DNA of 64,000 bases, taken from positions 15,316 through 79,315 of the forward strand of contig DFDW01000032.1 of the NCBI GenBank assembly GCA_002369315.1, given 5' to 3'. Position 1 is the first letter of the stretch; each line of letters opens with the position of its first letter. Made by a program: the position numbers and the translations under genes. The DNA is from Ruminococcaceae bacterium UBA3818 (GTDB lineage Bacteria; Bacillota; Clostridia; Oscillospirales; Ruminococcaceae). Under the pieces are notes generated by a model that made no database searches, had not been told where the DNA came from, and saw only the letters and a program-made list of their open reading frames with translations. Shown one piece after another: positions 41,645-49,715 of this stretch.

Positions 41645-43741
41645 TTACTGCCGGATCTCCTGGATAATCGGTAAAATCATCGGAGAGCGGCGGGTCTTTT
41701 GAAACAGGAAGCTTCCCACATCATCCCGCAGCCGGTTTTTGATTGTGCCCCATTCTCGGATATTTCCCGCCCGGCACTCCTCGATCGTCTTTTTGGCGAT
41801 GCGGCGGGTCTCGTTCATCAGGTCCTCCGCCTCCCGCACATAGACAAACCCTCTGGAAACAATATCCGGTCCGGACAGCAGGGCACCGGTATTTCCATCG
41901 ATGGCGGCGACCAGGATGATCAGCCCGTCCTCGGCCAGATGCTTGCGGTCCCGCAGAACGATACTGCCTACGTCTCCGACACCAAGCCCATCCACTAGGA
42001 CCTGACCTGCCGGGACGGTGCCGGTCACTTTCAGCGTTTCGCCGTCCAGCTCCATCACCTCGCCAATCTGGCTGATGTGGACATTAGACTCCGGGATCCC
42101 CATGGAAACGGCCAGGTTGGCGTGTTTGCGCAGATGTTTATACTCGCCGTGGACCGGGATAAAGAATTTGGGCCGGATCAGGTTCATCATCAGTTTCAGC
42201 TCATCCTGGCAGGCGTGACCGGACACATGAACTTCATACATTTTTTCATACACCACGTCAGCCCCCAGCTTCAGCAGCTCGTTGACCACTCTGCCCACCA
42301 GCTTTTCGTTTCCGGGGATTGGCGTAGCGGAAATGATAATCAAGTCATCCTGTGTCACCTGTACCTGCCGGTGATCGCCTCCCGCCATCCGGGTCAAAGC
42401 CGACATAGGCTCGCCCTGGCTGCCGGTGGTGATGATAGTCACCTTGGAAGCGGGATACCGCCGGATCGCGTCGATATCGATCAGCAGCCCGTCCGGCACA
42501 TGCAGATACCCCAGCTCGATGGCTTTGGCCACGACGTTTATCATGCTACGGCCGGATACCGCCACCTTGCGCCCTAATTTATCGCACAAATCCACGATTT
42601 GCTGGATGCGGTGAATATTGGAGGAAAAGCTGGCCACGATGATCCGCTTGTTTTCCCCTCTGGCAAACAGCGTGTTGAAGGACTCACCCACCTTGCTTTC
42701 GCTAGGCGTGCTGCCGGGCTTTTCCGCATTGGTAGAGTCCTGCAGCAACGCCAGTACTCCCTGCTTGCCCAGCTCGCCAAAGCGGCCCAGGTCAATGACT
42801 TCCCCTTCGATGGGATTGTAATCGATCTTAAAGTCGCCAGTATGCACGATCACACCCGCCGGCGTATGGATGGCAAAGGCCACCGCATCGGGAATCGAAT
42901 GGTTGACCCGGATTGCCTCTACCGACATGCACCCCATTTTCACCACGTCGCCAGGCGAAATGACATTGAGCTTTGCCTGGGACAGCAAGCCGTGCTCCTT
43001 GAGTTTACCCTCCACCAGTCCCAAGGTCAAACGGGTGCCGTACAGCGGCACATTGACTTCTTTGAGCAGGTAGGGCAGCGATCCGATATGGTCCTCATGT
43101 CCGTGGGTGATAACTACGCCGCGCAATTTATCTTTGTTTTTGACAAGATAAGTAAAGTCGGGAATCACCGAATCCACGCCGGGCATATCCTCTTCCGGAA
43201 ATGCCAGACCACAGTCCACAACAAACATGTCGTTTCCCGATTCATAAACCGTAACGTTTTTGCCGATTTCATCCAGCCCACCCAGTGAGATAATCCGCAC
43301 CGGCTGGCGGCGTTCTCCCTGCGAGGGAGCTTTTTTGGTCCGGGAACGGGTGTTGGTCTGGGTCTTGGCGGTTTTCGCCTTTGCCCCCGATGCCTGCGAT
43401 TTACCGGACGCCTTTTGCGTGGCGGACGGCTTCGTTTCCGGCGCCTCCGTGGTTTTTTTGCTCTGTGCATTTTTTTTGCCGGTCGCAGACCGTTTGGCTG
43501 TCTGCGATTTTTTCTTTGTTTCTCCCTTTCCGATCTCCGTTTTTGCGGGCTGCTGGGAAACGATCGTTTCTTTTTCTTCGATTTTTTCCTGACGGGTTGT
43601 TTTCGGCGTCGATTTTTTCTGCGTATTTTTTGTTTTTTTGCCGAAATTCATCGCTTTTTTAACCGTTTTTTCCAAAAGACTTTCGTTTTTTTTCAGCTGT
43701 TCATTTTCTTTTTTAATCTTTTCTTCCAGATCAACTGACAC
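41645..43741 (-). CDS. rnj: Ribonuclease J with long basic N-terminal extension
   Basis: RNase J is the metallo-beta-lactamase/beta-CASP enzyme with 5'-3' exonuclease and endonuclease activity that drives mRNA decay in Firmicutes. 698 residues, about 140 longer than usual. Residues 1-145 are Lys/Thr/Ser/Ala-rich and predicted disordered, starting with a short charged helix. The core starts at RIISLGGLDEIGKN; the zinc site is HGHEDH (213-218) with HTGDFK and later His; beta-CASP motifs and the C-terminal SGHACQDELKLMMNLIRPKFFIPVHGEY region follow. Start is GTG at 43741 with GGAGGT 6-7 bp upstream. The extension probably binds RNA or partner proteins; that is inference. Confidence 0.93.
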   Translation of the reverse strand: MSVDLEEKIKKENEQLKKNESLLEKTVKKAMNFGKKTKNTQKKSTPKTTRQEKIEEKETIVSQQPAKTEIGKGETKKKSQTAKRSATGKKNAQSKKTTEAPETKPSATQKASGKSQASGAKAKTAKTQTNTRSRTKKAPSQGERRQPVRIISLGGLDEIGKNVTVYESGNDMFVVDCGLAFPEEDMPGVDSVIPDFTYLVKNKDKLRGVVITHGHEDHIGSLPYLLKEVNVPLYGTRLTLGLVEGKLKEHGLLSQAKLNVISPGDVVKMGCMSVEAIRVNHSIPDAVAFAIHTPAGVIVHTGDFKIDYNPIEGEVIDLGRFGELGKQGVLALLQDSTNAEKPGSTPSESKVGESFNTLFARGENKRIIVASFSSNIHRIQQIVDLCDKLGRKVAVSGRSMINVVAKAIELGYLHVPDGLLIDIDAIRRYPASKVTIITTGSQGEPMSALTRMAGGDHRQVQVTQDDLIIISATPIPGNEKLVGRVVNELLKLGADVVYEKMYEVHVSGHACQDELKLMMNLIRPKFFIPVHGEYKHLRKHANLAVSMGIPESNVHISQIGEVMELDGETLKVTGTVPAGQVLVDGLGVGDVGSIVLRDRKHLAEDGLIILVAAIDGNTGALLSGPDIVSRGFVYVREAEDLMNETRRIAKKTIEECRAGNIREWGTIKNRLRDDVGSFLFQKTRRSPMILPIIQEIRQ

Positions 43742-44276
43742 AAAATTACCTCCACTTCTTCACTTCTTTTTCGCTTTGCGCATCAAATCCCACAAAGCCG
43801 TCCGCCAGGCGGACCTTTTCTCCGATTGTCGTTTTCGCCGTTTCTGATAAAAGCACATAAATCCACTGTTCCGGCCTTCAAAAAGCCAGACGGATGAATT
43901 TTTTGCCGCCGGTTTGCAGATTGCTTTTCACGCGCCGCGGCTGTTTCTTTTTGATTTGGCTTTGGCGTCCAAAACCGGGCCCTCTTTTTCGGCGTTGTCC
44001 CCGCGGTTTTTGCCGTCCAACACGCGGTTTTTTGCAACGCATAAAAAACAAAGCTGTCCATAAACTGCATTTAACGTGAACAGCCTGCTTTTTCCGAACC
44101 GGAAAAAGACTTTAAAAAGAAAACACGAACACAATCTTAGGTTAAGTGTAACCGCTGTCATGAGAACTGTCAAGGCCCTCTCCTGCGCCTGCATGTTTCA
44201 AGGCGCGGTCCGTGTGCTCTGTTTCTCTTTATTATAGCGCGCAAATCCTCGTTTTAAGCCATGCCGGATATTTTTC
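43742..44276. other. Long intergenic region / RNase J leader
   Basis: About 535 bp before the rnhA promoter without a supported gene. A minus-strand TATAAT at 44231-44236 (no good -35) could give RNase J a leader near 480 nt. A hairpin CTTTTTCCG/CGGAAAAAG lies at about 44090-44109. A 95-residue minus-strand open frame at 43783-44070 has odd composition and no ribosome site, so I do not call it. A long structured leader would allow self-regulation of RNase J. Confidence 0.4.
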
Positions 44277-44305
44277 TTGTTCCATCTCCTTTTTCATAGT
44301 ATAAT
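44277..44305 (+). promoter_or_regulatory. Promoter of rnhA
   Basis: TTGTTC (44277-44282), 17 bp, TATAAT (44300-44305). Confidence 0.65.
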
Positions 44306-44394
44306 CAGCCTGTCGGCCGCAAAATCAACTGGCCGAAAAAAATTCGTGCATGGCCGGGCCGATCCCGGCAACAATGGAAAAGGATGGCCGAAAG

Positions 44395-44838
44395 ATGAAA
44401 CAGGTTGAAATTTTTACAGACGGAGCCTGCTCCGGCAATCCCGGCCCCGGCGGATGGGGCGCCGTTCTGCGTTTCGGCAGCGCCCAAAAGGAACTGTGCG
44501 GCGGTGAGGAAAACACCACGAATAACCGTATGGAACTCTCGGCGGTTATCGCCGCTTTATCGGCGCTGAAAGAACCCTGCCGGGTTATTTTGACTACCGA
44601 TTCGCAATATGTGGTTAACGGCATCGAAAAAGGCTGGGCCAAAAAATGGCAGACCAACGGCTGGCGAAAAAGCGATAAAAGCCCAGCCCTTAACCCGGAC
44701 CTTTGGGAGAAACTGTTGCAGCTGTGTGAAATACACGAAGTCTCTTTTCAGTGGGTCAAAGGCCACGCCGGCCACCCGGAAAACGAACGGTGCGACAGGC
44801 TGGCAGTGGATTACTATACGACCCACTTCTCCCGGTGA
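44395..44838 (+). CDS. rnhA: Ribonuclease HI
   Basis: RNase HI cuts the RNA strand of RNA-DNA hybrids such as primers and R-loops. 147 residues. The four catalytic acids are D9 (FTDGACSGNPGPGG), E47 (NNRMEL), D69 (TTDSQYV) and D134, with H124 in GHAGHPENERCD. It has the full basic handle (KGWAKKWQTNGWRKSDKS), so it is the E. coli-like active form, which is less common in Firmicutes than RNase HII/HIII. ATG at 44395 is chosen by alignment to the family; the ribosome site (AAAGG, 11 bp away) is weak. Confidence 0.95.
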   Translation: MKQVEIFTDGACSGNPGPGGWGAVLRFGSAQKELCGGEENTTNNRMELSAVIAALSALKEPCRVILTTDSQYVVNGIEKGWAKKWQTNGWRKSDKSPALNPDLWEKLLQLCEIHEVSFQWVKGHAGHPENERCDRLAVDYYTTHFSR

Positions 44839-44900
44839 GGCTTTTTTCTCTTCATTGAAAGCCGGATGCGGCTTGGAATACAAAAATTTACGGGAACCTA

Positions 44901-44929
44901 TTGCATTTCCTAGTATTTTACTATATTAT
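44901..44929 (+). promoter_or_regulatory. Promoter of iscS-iscU-mnmA
   Basis: TTGCAT (44901-44906), 17 bp, TATTAT (44924-44929), 73 bp before the iscS start. No T-box or clear Rrf2 operator is visible. Confidence 0.7.
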
Positions 44930-45002
44930 TATTGCAGACGCGGCTAACACAGCCGTTAGAATCATAAGAAAGCATGATGTCAACAGAAAAGGATGATCGA
45001 TC

Positions 45003-46196
45003 ATGAAACGATTTGTTTATGCAGACAATGCAGCAACGACCCAGATTTCCCCGGAAGTCCTGGACGCAATGATGCCTTGGCTGACCGACGGGTACGGCAA
45101 CGCCTCCAGCATCTATAAAAAAGGCCGCGAAGCCCGCATCGCCATGGAGGAAGCACGCCATAAAGTGGAAAAAGCGCTGGGCGTTCCCCAGTCCCGGCCG
45201 GACTATCCGGTAGAGATCTATTTCACCTCCGGCGGCTCGGAAGCGGACAACTGGGCAATCAAGGGCGCGGCCCATCTGATGGCGCCCAAAGGCAAGAAAC
45301 ACATTATCACTACTGTATTTGAGCATCACGCGGTGCTCCATACCTGCGCCACGCTGGAAAAAGAAGGGTTTGAAGTCACCTACCTGCCGGTCAACGAAAA
45401 AGGACTTGTCACCGCCGAGCAGGTGGAATCCGCGATCCGGGAAGATACAGCGCTGGTTACCATCATGTATGCCAATAACGAGATCGGCACCATCCAGCCC
45501 ATTCCGGAAATCGGCGCGGTGTGCAAAAAACACGGCGTGCTGTTCCATACCGATGCGGTACAGGCGGTGGGCAACGTTCCGATCAACGTTGTCGAACAAA
45601 ATATCGATATGCTCTCTTTGTCCGGCCATAAAATCCATGCCCAGAAGGGGATCGGCGTTCTGTACTGCCGCAAAGGGATTCGCCTGCCCAACCTGATCGA
45701 CGGCGGCGCCCAAGAGCGCGGACGCCGGGCCGGCACCGAAAACATCGCTGCCATCGTTGGACTGGGCGTTGCCATAGAGGCCGCCTGTGCCGACATCCCC
45801 GGCCGCGCGGCCAAACTCTCCGCCATGCGGGACCGTCTGATCGAGGGAATTTCCAAAATGGATCGGGTCCATCTCAATGGCGATGCGGTACGCCGTCTGC
45901 CCGGAAACGTCAACTTCTCGTTTGAAGGCGTGGAGGGCGAAGCGCTTTTGCTGACTTTGGACGCGCTGGGGATCTGCGCTTCCTCCGGTTCAGCCTGCAC
46001 TTCCGGTTCGCTGGACCCCAGCCATGTCCTGTTAAGCATCGGTCTGGTCCACGAGGTTGCCCATGGGTCTTTGCGCCTGACTTTCAGCGACTACAACACC
46101 ATGGAGGACGTAGATTATATTCTGGAAGTTCTGCCCGGCGTTATCGACCGTCTGCGGTCTATGTCCCCTCTGTGGGAACGTATTACCAGAGCATAA
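45003..46196 (+). CDS. iscS: Cysteine desulfurase (IscS/NifS)
   Basis: A PLP enzyme that takes sulfur from cysteine as a persulfide for Fe-S clusters and tRNA thiolation. 397 residues. PLP lysine K210 in SLSGHKIHAQKG, His in FEHHAV, and the active Cys C332 in SSGSACTSGSLDPSHVL, on the long flexible loop of group I enzymes. AAAGGATG precedes the ATG. It is followed after 13 bp by iscU and then mnmA, so one enzyme probably feeds both cluster assembly and tRNA s2U34. Confidence 0.96.
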   Translation: MKRFVYADNAATTQISPEVLDAMMPWLTDGYGNASSIYKKGREARIAMEEARHKVEKALGVPQSRPDYPVEIYFTSGGSEADNWAIKGAAHLMAPKGKKHIITTVFEHHAVLHTCATLEKEGFEVTYLPVNEKGLVTAEQVESAIREDTALVTIMYANNEIGTIQPIPEIGAVCKKHGVLFHTDAVQAVGNVPINVVEQNIDMLSLSGHKIHAQKGIGVLYCRKGIRLPNLIDGGAQERGRRAGTENIAAIVGLGVAIEAACADIPGRAAKLSAMRDRLIEGISKMDRVHLNGDAVRRLPGNVNFSFEGVEGEALLLTLDALGICASSGSACTSGSLDPSHVLLSIGLVHEVAHGSLRLTFSDYNTMEDVDYILEVLPGVIDRLRSMSPLWERITRA

Positions 46197-46209
46197 GGAG
46201 GCTTTTGCT

Positions 46210-46647
46210 ATGTTATATTCTGAAAAAGTTATGGATCATTTTACCAACCCCCGCAACGTGGGCGAAATTGAGGATGCCAACGGTGTTGGAGAGGTCGGAA
46301 ACGCCAAATGCGGCGACATCATGAAGATGTACCTGAAAATTGAAAACGGCGTGATCGAAGACGTTAAATTTAAAACTTTTGGCTGCGGCGCCGCCATTGC
46401 TACCAGCTCTATGGCCACTGAAATGATCAAGGGGAAAACCGTGGATGAAGCGCTGAAACTGACCAACAGCGCTGTGGTAGAAGCGCTGGAAGGCCTTCCG
46501 CCCGTTAAGATCCACTGCTCGGTATTGGCAGAACAGGCCATCAAAACCGCTCTGGCCGACTATTACACCCGCCAGGGCATCGACCCCACTCCTTTTGTCG
46601 GCGAATTAAAAGATCCGGATGAGGAGCACCTGGCCTGTGAAATGTAA
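46210..46647 (+). CDS. iscU: Fe-S cluster scaffold protein IscU/NifU-like
   Basis: The scaffold on which Fe-S clusters are built before transfer. 145 residues. Three Cys ligands C34 (AKCGD), C59 (FGCGAA) and C103 (HCSVLAE) and the Asp D36 that helps cluster release are in place; LPPVKIHCSVLAEQAI is the site that IscS and chaperones contact. It lacks the SUF-type insertion, so it is IscU/NifU-like rather than SufU. AAGGAGG precedes the ATG. Overlaps mnmA by 11 bp. Confidence 0.96.
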   Translation: MLYSEKVMDHFTNPRNVGEIEDANGVGEVGNAKCGDIMKMYLKIENGVIEDVKFKTFGCGAAIATSSMATEMIKGKTVDEALKLTNSAVVEALEGLPPVKIHCSVLAEQAIKTALADYYTRQGIDPTPFVGELKDPDEEHLACEM

Positions 46648-47680
46648 AAAAATTCTGGTGGCGCTTTCCGGCGGGGTGGATTCCTCTGTCTGCGTACACC
46701 TGATGAAAGAACAGGGATATGACGTGACCGGACTGGTCTTGCACCTGTCTGCCGCCCATGAAAGTACCGTTCAGGCGGCACAGGAGGCGGCGCAGGCCAT
46801 GGAGATTCCGTTGATCGTGGCCCGGGAGGAAGAGTGGTTTCAGCGGGAGGTCGTCATCCCCTGGGCAGAATCCTACCGCCGGGGCCAGACGCCCAATCCC
46901 TGTATTCTCTGTAATCCGTCCACCAAATTTGCCCTTCTCTGCCGGGAGGCAAAGGCGCTGGGATTCGATACGGTCGTCACCGGCCATTACGCGGGCATCG
47001 AGGAGCGGGAGGGCCGCTACCTGTTAAAAAAGGCAAAGTTTCTGCCCCGGGACCAGTCGTATATGCTTTATCGCCTCAGTCAGGAGCAGCTATCCATGCT
47101 GCATCTGCCGCTGGCAGGGATGTCCAAGGACGAGGTCCGGGCCATCGCCGCCCAGGCAGGACTTCCCTGCGCTTGTGCGCCGGACAGTCAGGAAATCTGC
47201 TTTATCCCGGATAACGACTATCCGTCTTACATCGAAGAGCGGTTCGGGAAAATGCCGGAAGGCGAGTTTGTATCCCCCGAAGGGACTGTTTGCGGGACCC
47301 ATAAAGGACTTCTGCATTACACGGTTGGTCAGCGCAAAGGCCTTGGCATCGCCCTGGGCCGCCCTGTGTTCATCAAATCCATGGACCCGCAGACCAATCG
47401 GATTTATTTGGGCGACGCCGGCGAGGAATTTGCCTCGGGCGTTTTGCTGCGGGACTGCCGCTGGATCCCTTTTGAGGAACCAGCACAACCCATGCGGTCA
47501 GGAGCCAAAATCCGCTCCATGGCCAAGGAGGCCGCAGCGCAGATCATTCCTTTGCCCGGGGGAGCTGCCCGCGTGTTGTTCGACACGCCGCAGCGCGCTC
47601 CCGCTCCGGGGCAGTCCTGCGTTTTCTATGACGGGGACTATGTGCTGGGCGGCGGATACATCGAAAGTCAGATTTTATAA
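46637..47680 (+). CDS. mnmA: tRNA-specific 2-thiouridylase
   Basis: MnmA uses ATP and a persulfide sulfur to make 2-thiouridine at U34 of tRNA for Lys, Glu and Gln. 347 residues. PP-loop SGGVDS (11-16), first catalytic Cys C89 in NPCILC, second Cys C188 in DSQEICFIP, and the C-terminal beta-barrel with YTVGQRKGLGIALGRP. I choose GTG at 46637 (MKCKKILVAL) because AGGAG lies 10 bp upstream and homologues start here; an ATG 6 codons earlier is possible. Grouping with iscS recalls Bacillus yrvO-mnmA, where the desulfurase hands sulfur straight to MnmA. Confidence 0.95.
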   Translation: MKCKKILVALSGGVDSSVCVHLMKEQGYDVTGLVLHLSAAHESTVQAAQEAAQAMEIPLIVAREEEWFQREVVIPWAESYRRGQTPNPCILCNPSTKFALLCREAKALGFDTVVTGHYAGIEEREGRYLLKKAKFLPRDQSYMLYRLSQEQLSMLHLPLAGMSKDEVRAIAAQAGLPCACAPDSQEICFIPDNDYPSYIEERFGKMPEGEFVSPEGTVCGTHKGLLHYTVGQRKGLGIALGRPVFIKSMDPQTNRIYLGDAGEEFASGVLLRDCRWIPFEEPAQPMRSGAKIRSMAKEAAAQIIPLPGGAARVLFDTPQRAPAPGQSCVFYDGDYVLGGGYIESQIL

Positions 47681-47717
47681 AAAAGCACCTGCGCAAAAAA
47701 GCGCAGGTGCTTTTTTG
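47678..47717 (+). terminator. Terminator of iscS-iscU-mnmA
   Basis: AAAAAAGCACCTGCGC, loop of A, GCGCAGGTGCTTTTTT, starting at the stop codon. Confidence 0.92.
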
Positions 47718-47847
47718 ATTTGTTTTTCTTTTGCCCGGCACACAGCAAAAGAAACCCGTTTTAACCGGTATCAGCAAGGGGCCGCTTCCTATGCTGCCGC
47801 ATCACCGAACCGCTGCATTGGGCTTTCTGCGGTCCTCGGTTTTTCGC

Positions 47848-48072
47848 TCACTTCGCTTTGTGCCGCCCCGGTTTTTCCAACCCCAGCACAAAATCCGCTG
47901 AGACATGGTAGTAACGGCACAAAACAATCAGGTGCCGAATCGGTAATTCACTGGCCCCCCGCTCATACCGGGCATACATGGTTTGAGAAGTGCCCAGAAG
48001 CTGGGCGATCTGTTCCTGGGTCAAATCGTGGTCTTCCCGCAGGTTTCGCAGGCGCTGCATATAGGACGGCAT
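47848..48072 (-). CDS. XRE family helix-turn-helix repressor
   Basis: A 74-residue single-domain Cro/CI-type regulator: RLRNLREDHDLTQEQIAQLLGTSQTMYARYERGASELPIRHLIVLCRYYHVSADFVLGL covers the whole HTH_3 fold. There is no sensor domain, so it likely binds as a dimer and acts as a simple repressor. Start at 48072 (MPSYMQ) follows GGTGAG; a start 5 codons earlier is also possible. Two identical dyads lie 40-80 bp upstream (separate entry) and are probably its operators. Confidence 0.88.
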   Translation of the reverse strand: MPSYMQRLRNLREDHDLTQEQIAQLLGTSQTMYARYERGASELPIRHLIVLCRYYHVSADFVLGLEKPGRHKAK

Positions 48073-48110
48073 TTTTCTCACCAACATTCTTTTTTCAAAA
48101 ATGTTAGCAT

Positions 48111-48156
48111 AGTAAAGATATTTACTATTGATTTTAGTAAATATCTTTACTATAAT
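48111..48156 (+). promoter_or_regulatory. Paired operator dyads over a strong rightward promoter
   Basis: Two 16-bp palindromes of form AGTAAA-N4-TTTACT lie at 48111-48126 and 48136-48151, themselves mirror images of each other (17-bp inverted repeat, 7-bp spacer TTGATTT). The spacer holds a plus-strand -35 TTGATT (48128-48133) and TATAAT follows at 48151-48156 with 17 bp between. A dimer on each dyad would block RNA polymerase. The nearby XRE protein is the obvious binder; this is inference. Confidence 0.75.
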
Positions 48157-48387
48157 AGAGAAAGAACTTCACTTCGCCATTGAAATTGCTGCCCTCCGAT
48201 GCTGTTCAGTCCGGAGGTTTGCCATATACCGCCGGATTCATCGGCCGGGCACCAAGGCCGCCCCCTTTCAGGTTTGCAGCAGCCGTTCTCCCATGGTTCT
48301 GCGCAAAAAGCGGTCTGCAATTTGCAAAACCGCCTCCGGAATATTCCGGGGCGGTTTTTTTGCATCCAACAGAAAACAACGGATAAG
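48157..48387 (+). other. Transcribable stretch without a clear gene (possible small RNA)
   Basis: Downstream of the operator-promoter there is no start codon with a ribosome site, and the stretch ends in a strong hairpin at 48325-48361. A plus transcript would be about 200 nt. It could be a small RNA, an untranslated remnant of a lost gene, or the promoter may simply be spurious. Confidence 0.3.
48325..48361. terminator. Bidirectional terminator between XRE region and CDF gene
   Basis: AAAACCGCCTCCGGAATATTCCGGGGCGGTTTTTTT. It lies 27 bp after the CDF stop on the minus strand and has the longer T run on the plus strand. Confidence 0.85.
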
Positions 48388-49554
48388 CTAGATATAATTC
48401 CGGTCGAAGGTAATAACGGTAAAATAGGTTTGCGGTTCCCCTTTCAGTTGTTTGTCAATTTCCTGTTTCAACTCGATATTTTTGCGTGTCTCTTCATGGG
48501 GGACCACGACATCAAAAATCAGGTTCGTGTGGGTCGGTCCCGGCACCATCCGAAAATCATGGACGGTCATCTTGTCATTGACGCCGCGCACGATTTCCAC
48601 GATTTTTTTGCGCATCGCCTGCGTTTCCTCGCAGTCATCGGCGATGGGGTCATAGTGGAGGACAAACGGCATGTGCAGCATAGACTGCACATGTTTTTCC
48701 GCGTTATCAATCATGTCATGGGCCTGCATCACATCTATTGTGCGGGAAACTTCCACATGAGCGCTGCCCATGATCCGGCCGGGGCCGTAATCGTGCAGGA
48801 CCAGGTCATGTACGCCGGTGATATCCGGATAACTTAAAATAATGTCGTATAGCTCATGCACCAACTCCGGATCCGGCTTCTGCCCCAAAATCGGGCTGAT
48901 GGTTTCTTTGGCAAGTCCATAGCCGGAATAGAGAATAAAACCGCCGACCATCAAACCCAAAAATCCGTCGATCGGGAAGGGAAGGAAACGCGCGATGATG
49001 ATGCCCAGCGTGGTGGCGCCAGTGGAAATGCAGTCGTTCAGGCTGTCCTGCGCCGCGGCACGCAGTGTTCCCGAGTCTATCTTTTTGTCGAGTTTCCGGT
49101 TGAACATGCTCATCCACAGCTTCACCAGGATGGACAGCAGCAATCCGGCGATCACGAACAAGCTGAACTCTACCGGTTCCGGATGGATGATTTTTTCCAC
49201 GGAGCTTTTCACGACGTCGAAGCCCACTAGAAATACAAAAAAGGTGATGACCATGCCGCTGATATACTCGATGCGTCCATGGCCGAAAGGATGGTCTTCA
49301 TCCGCCGGCGCGGCAGCCGCCTTAAAGCCGATAAAGGTCACCACCCCGCTGCCCACATCGGAGAGGTTGTTGAATGCGTCGCCGGTGATGGCGATCGAGT
49401 TGGAAATCAGTCCCAAAATAAATTTTGCCGCGAACAAAAACAGGTTGCAAACGATTGCCACCCAGCTGCTGAGCATGCCGTAGCGTTCCCGTACCTTGGG
49501 TGAATCGGTTTTATCCGCATCTTTTATAAAAAGCCTTACCAAAAGATTCGTCAT
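48388..49554 (-). CDS. Cation diffusion facilitator family transporter
   Basis: A CDF exporter that moves divalent metals (zinc, iron, manganese or cobalt) out in exchange for protons. 388 residues, longer than the usual 300, with an extended cytoplasmic C-terminus. Six membrane helices (about 30-215) carry the metal site: DAFNNLSD on helix 2 and DSLNDCIS on helix 5, plus DEDHPFGHGRIEY, the family signature loop. The C-terminal domain has several His/Asp residues (HDLVLHDYGPG, VHDFRMVPG) that fit a metal-sensing ferredoxin-like fold. AAGGCGG precedes the ATG. The N/D pattern at helix 2 (N in place of H/D) differs from zinc-type exporters; substrate is uncertain. Confidence 0.92.
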   Translation of the reverse strand: MTNLLVRLFIKDADKTDSPKVRERYGMLSSWVAIVCNLFLFAAKFILGLISNSIAITGDAFNNLSDVGSGVVTFIGFKAAAAPADEDHPFGHGRIEYISGMVITFFVFLVGFDVVKSSVEKIIHPEPVEFSLFVIAGLLLSILVKLWMSMFNRKLDKKIDSGTLRAAAQDSLNDCISTGATTLGIIIARFLPFPIDGFLGLMVGGFILYSGYGLAKETISPILGQKPDPELVHELYDIILSYPDITGVHDLVLHDYGPGRIMGSAHVEVSRTIDVMQAHDMIDNAEKHVQSMLHMPFVLHYDPIADDCEETQAMRKKIVEIVRGVNDKMTVHDFRMVPGPTHTNLIFDVVVPHEETRKNIELKQEIDKQLKGEPQTYFTVITFDRNYI

Positions 49555-49676
49555 ATCTTTCCGCCTTTCTACATTGTCATTTCCGCCTTGCCGCGTCTAT
49601 CAAAAAATAATTGTACCTCTGCGATTCGAGTTGGTCAAGGGTATCCCATTGTGCGCGGCGCAAAAAAACGACAAAT

Positions 49677-49703
49677 AAAAAGCCCGCCATAAGGCGGGCT
49701 TTT
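49677..49703 (-). terminator. Terminator of pepT
   Basis: AAAAGCCCGCC ATAA GGCGGGCTTTT, 12 bp after the pepT stop on the minus strand. Confidence 0.85.
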
Positions 49704-49715
49704 CTGAAAATTTTG

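Noticed and set aside
43783..44070. 95-codon minus-strand frame upstream of RNase J
   Set aside because: No ribosome site, odd composition, and it would lie in the leader; not supported as a gene.
48199..48837. 212-codon plus-strand frame starting in the XRE downstream region
   Set aside because: Most of it is antisense to the CDF transporter and it crosses a strong terminator.
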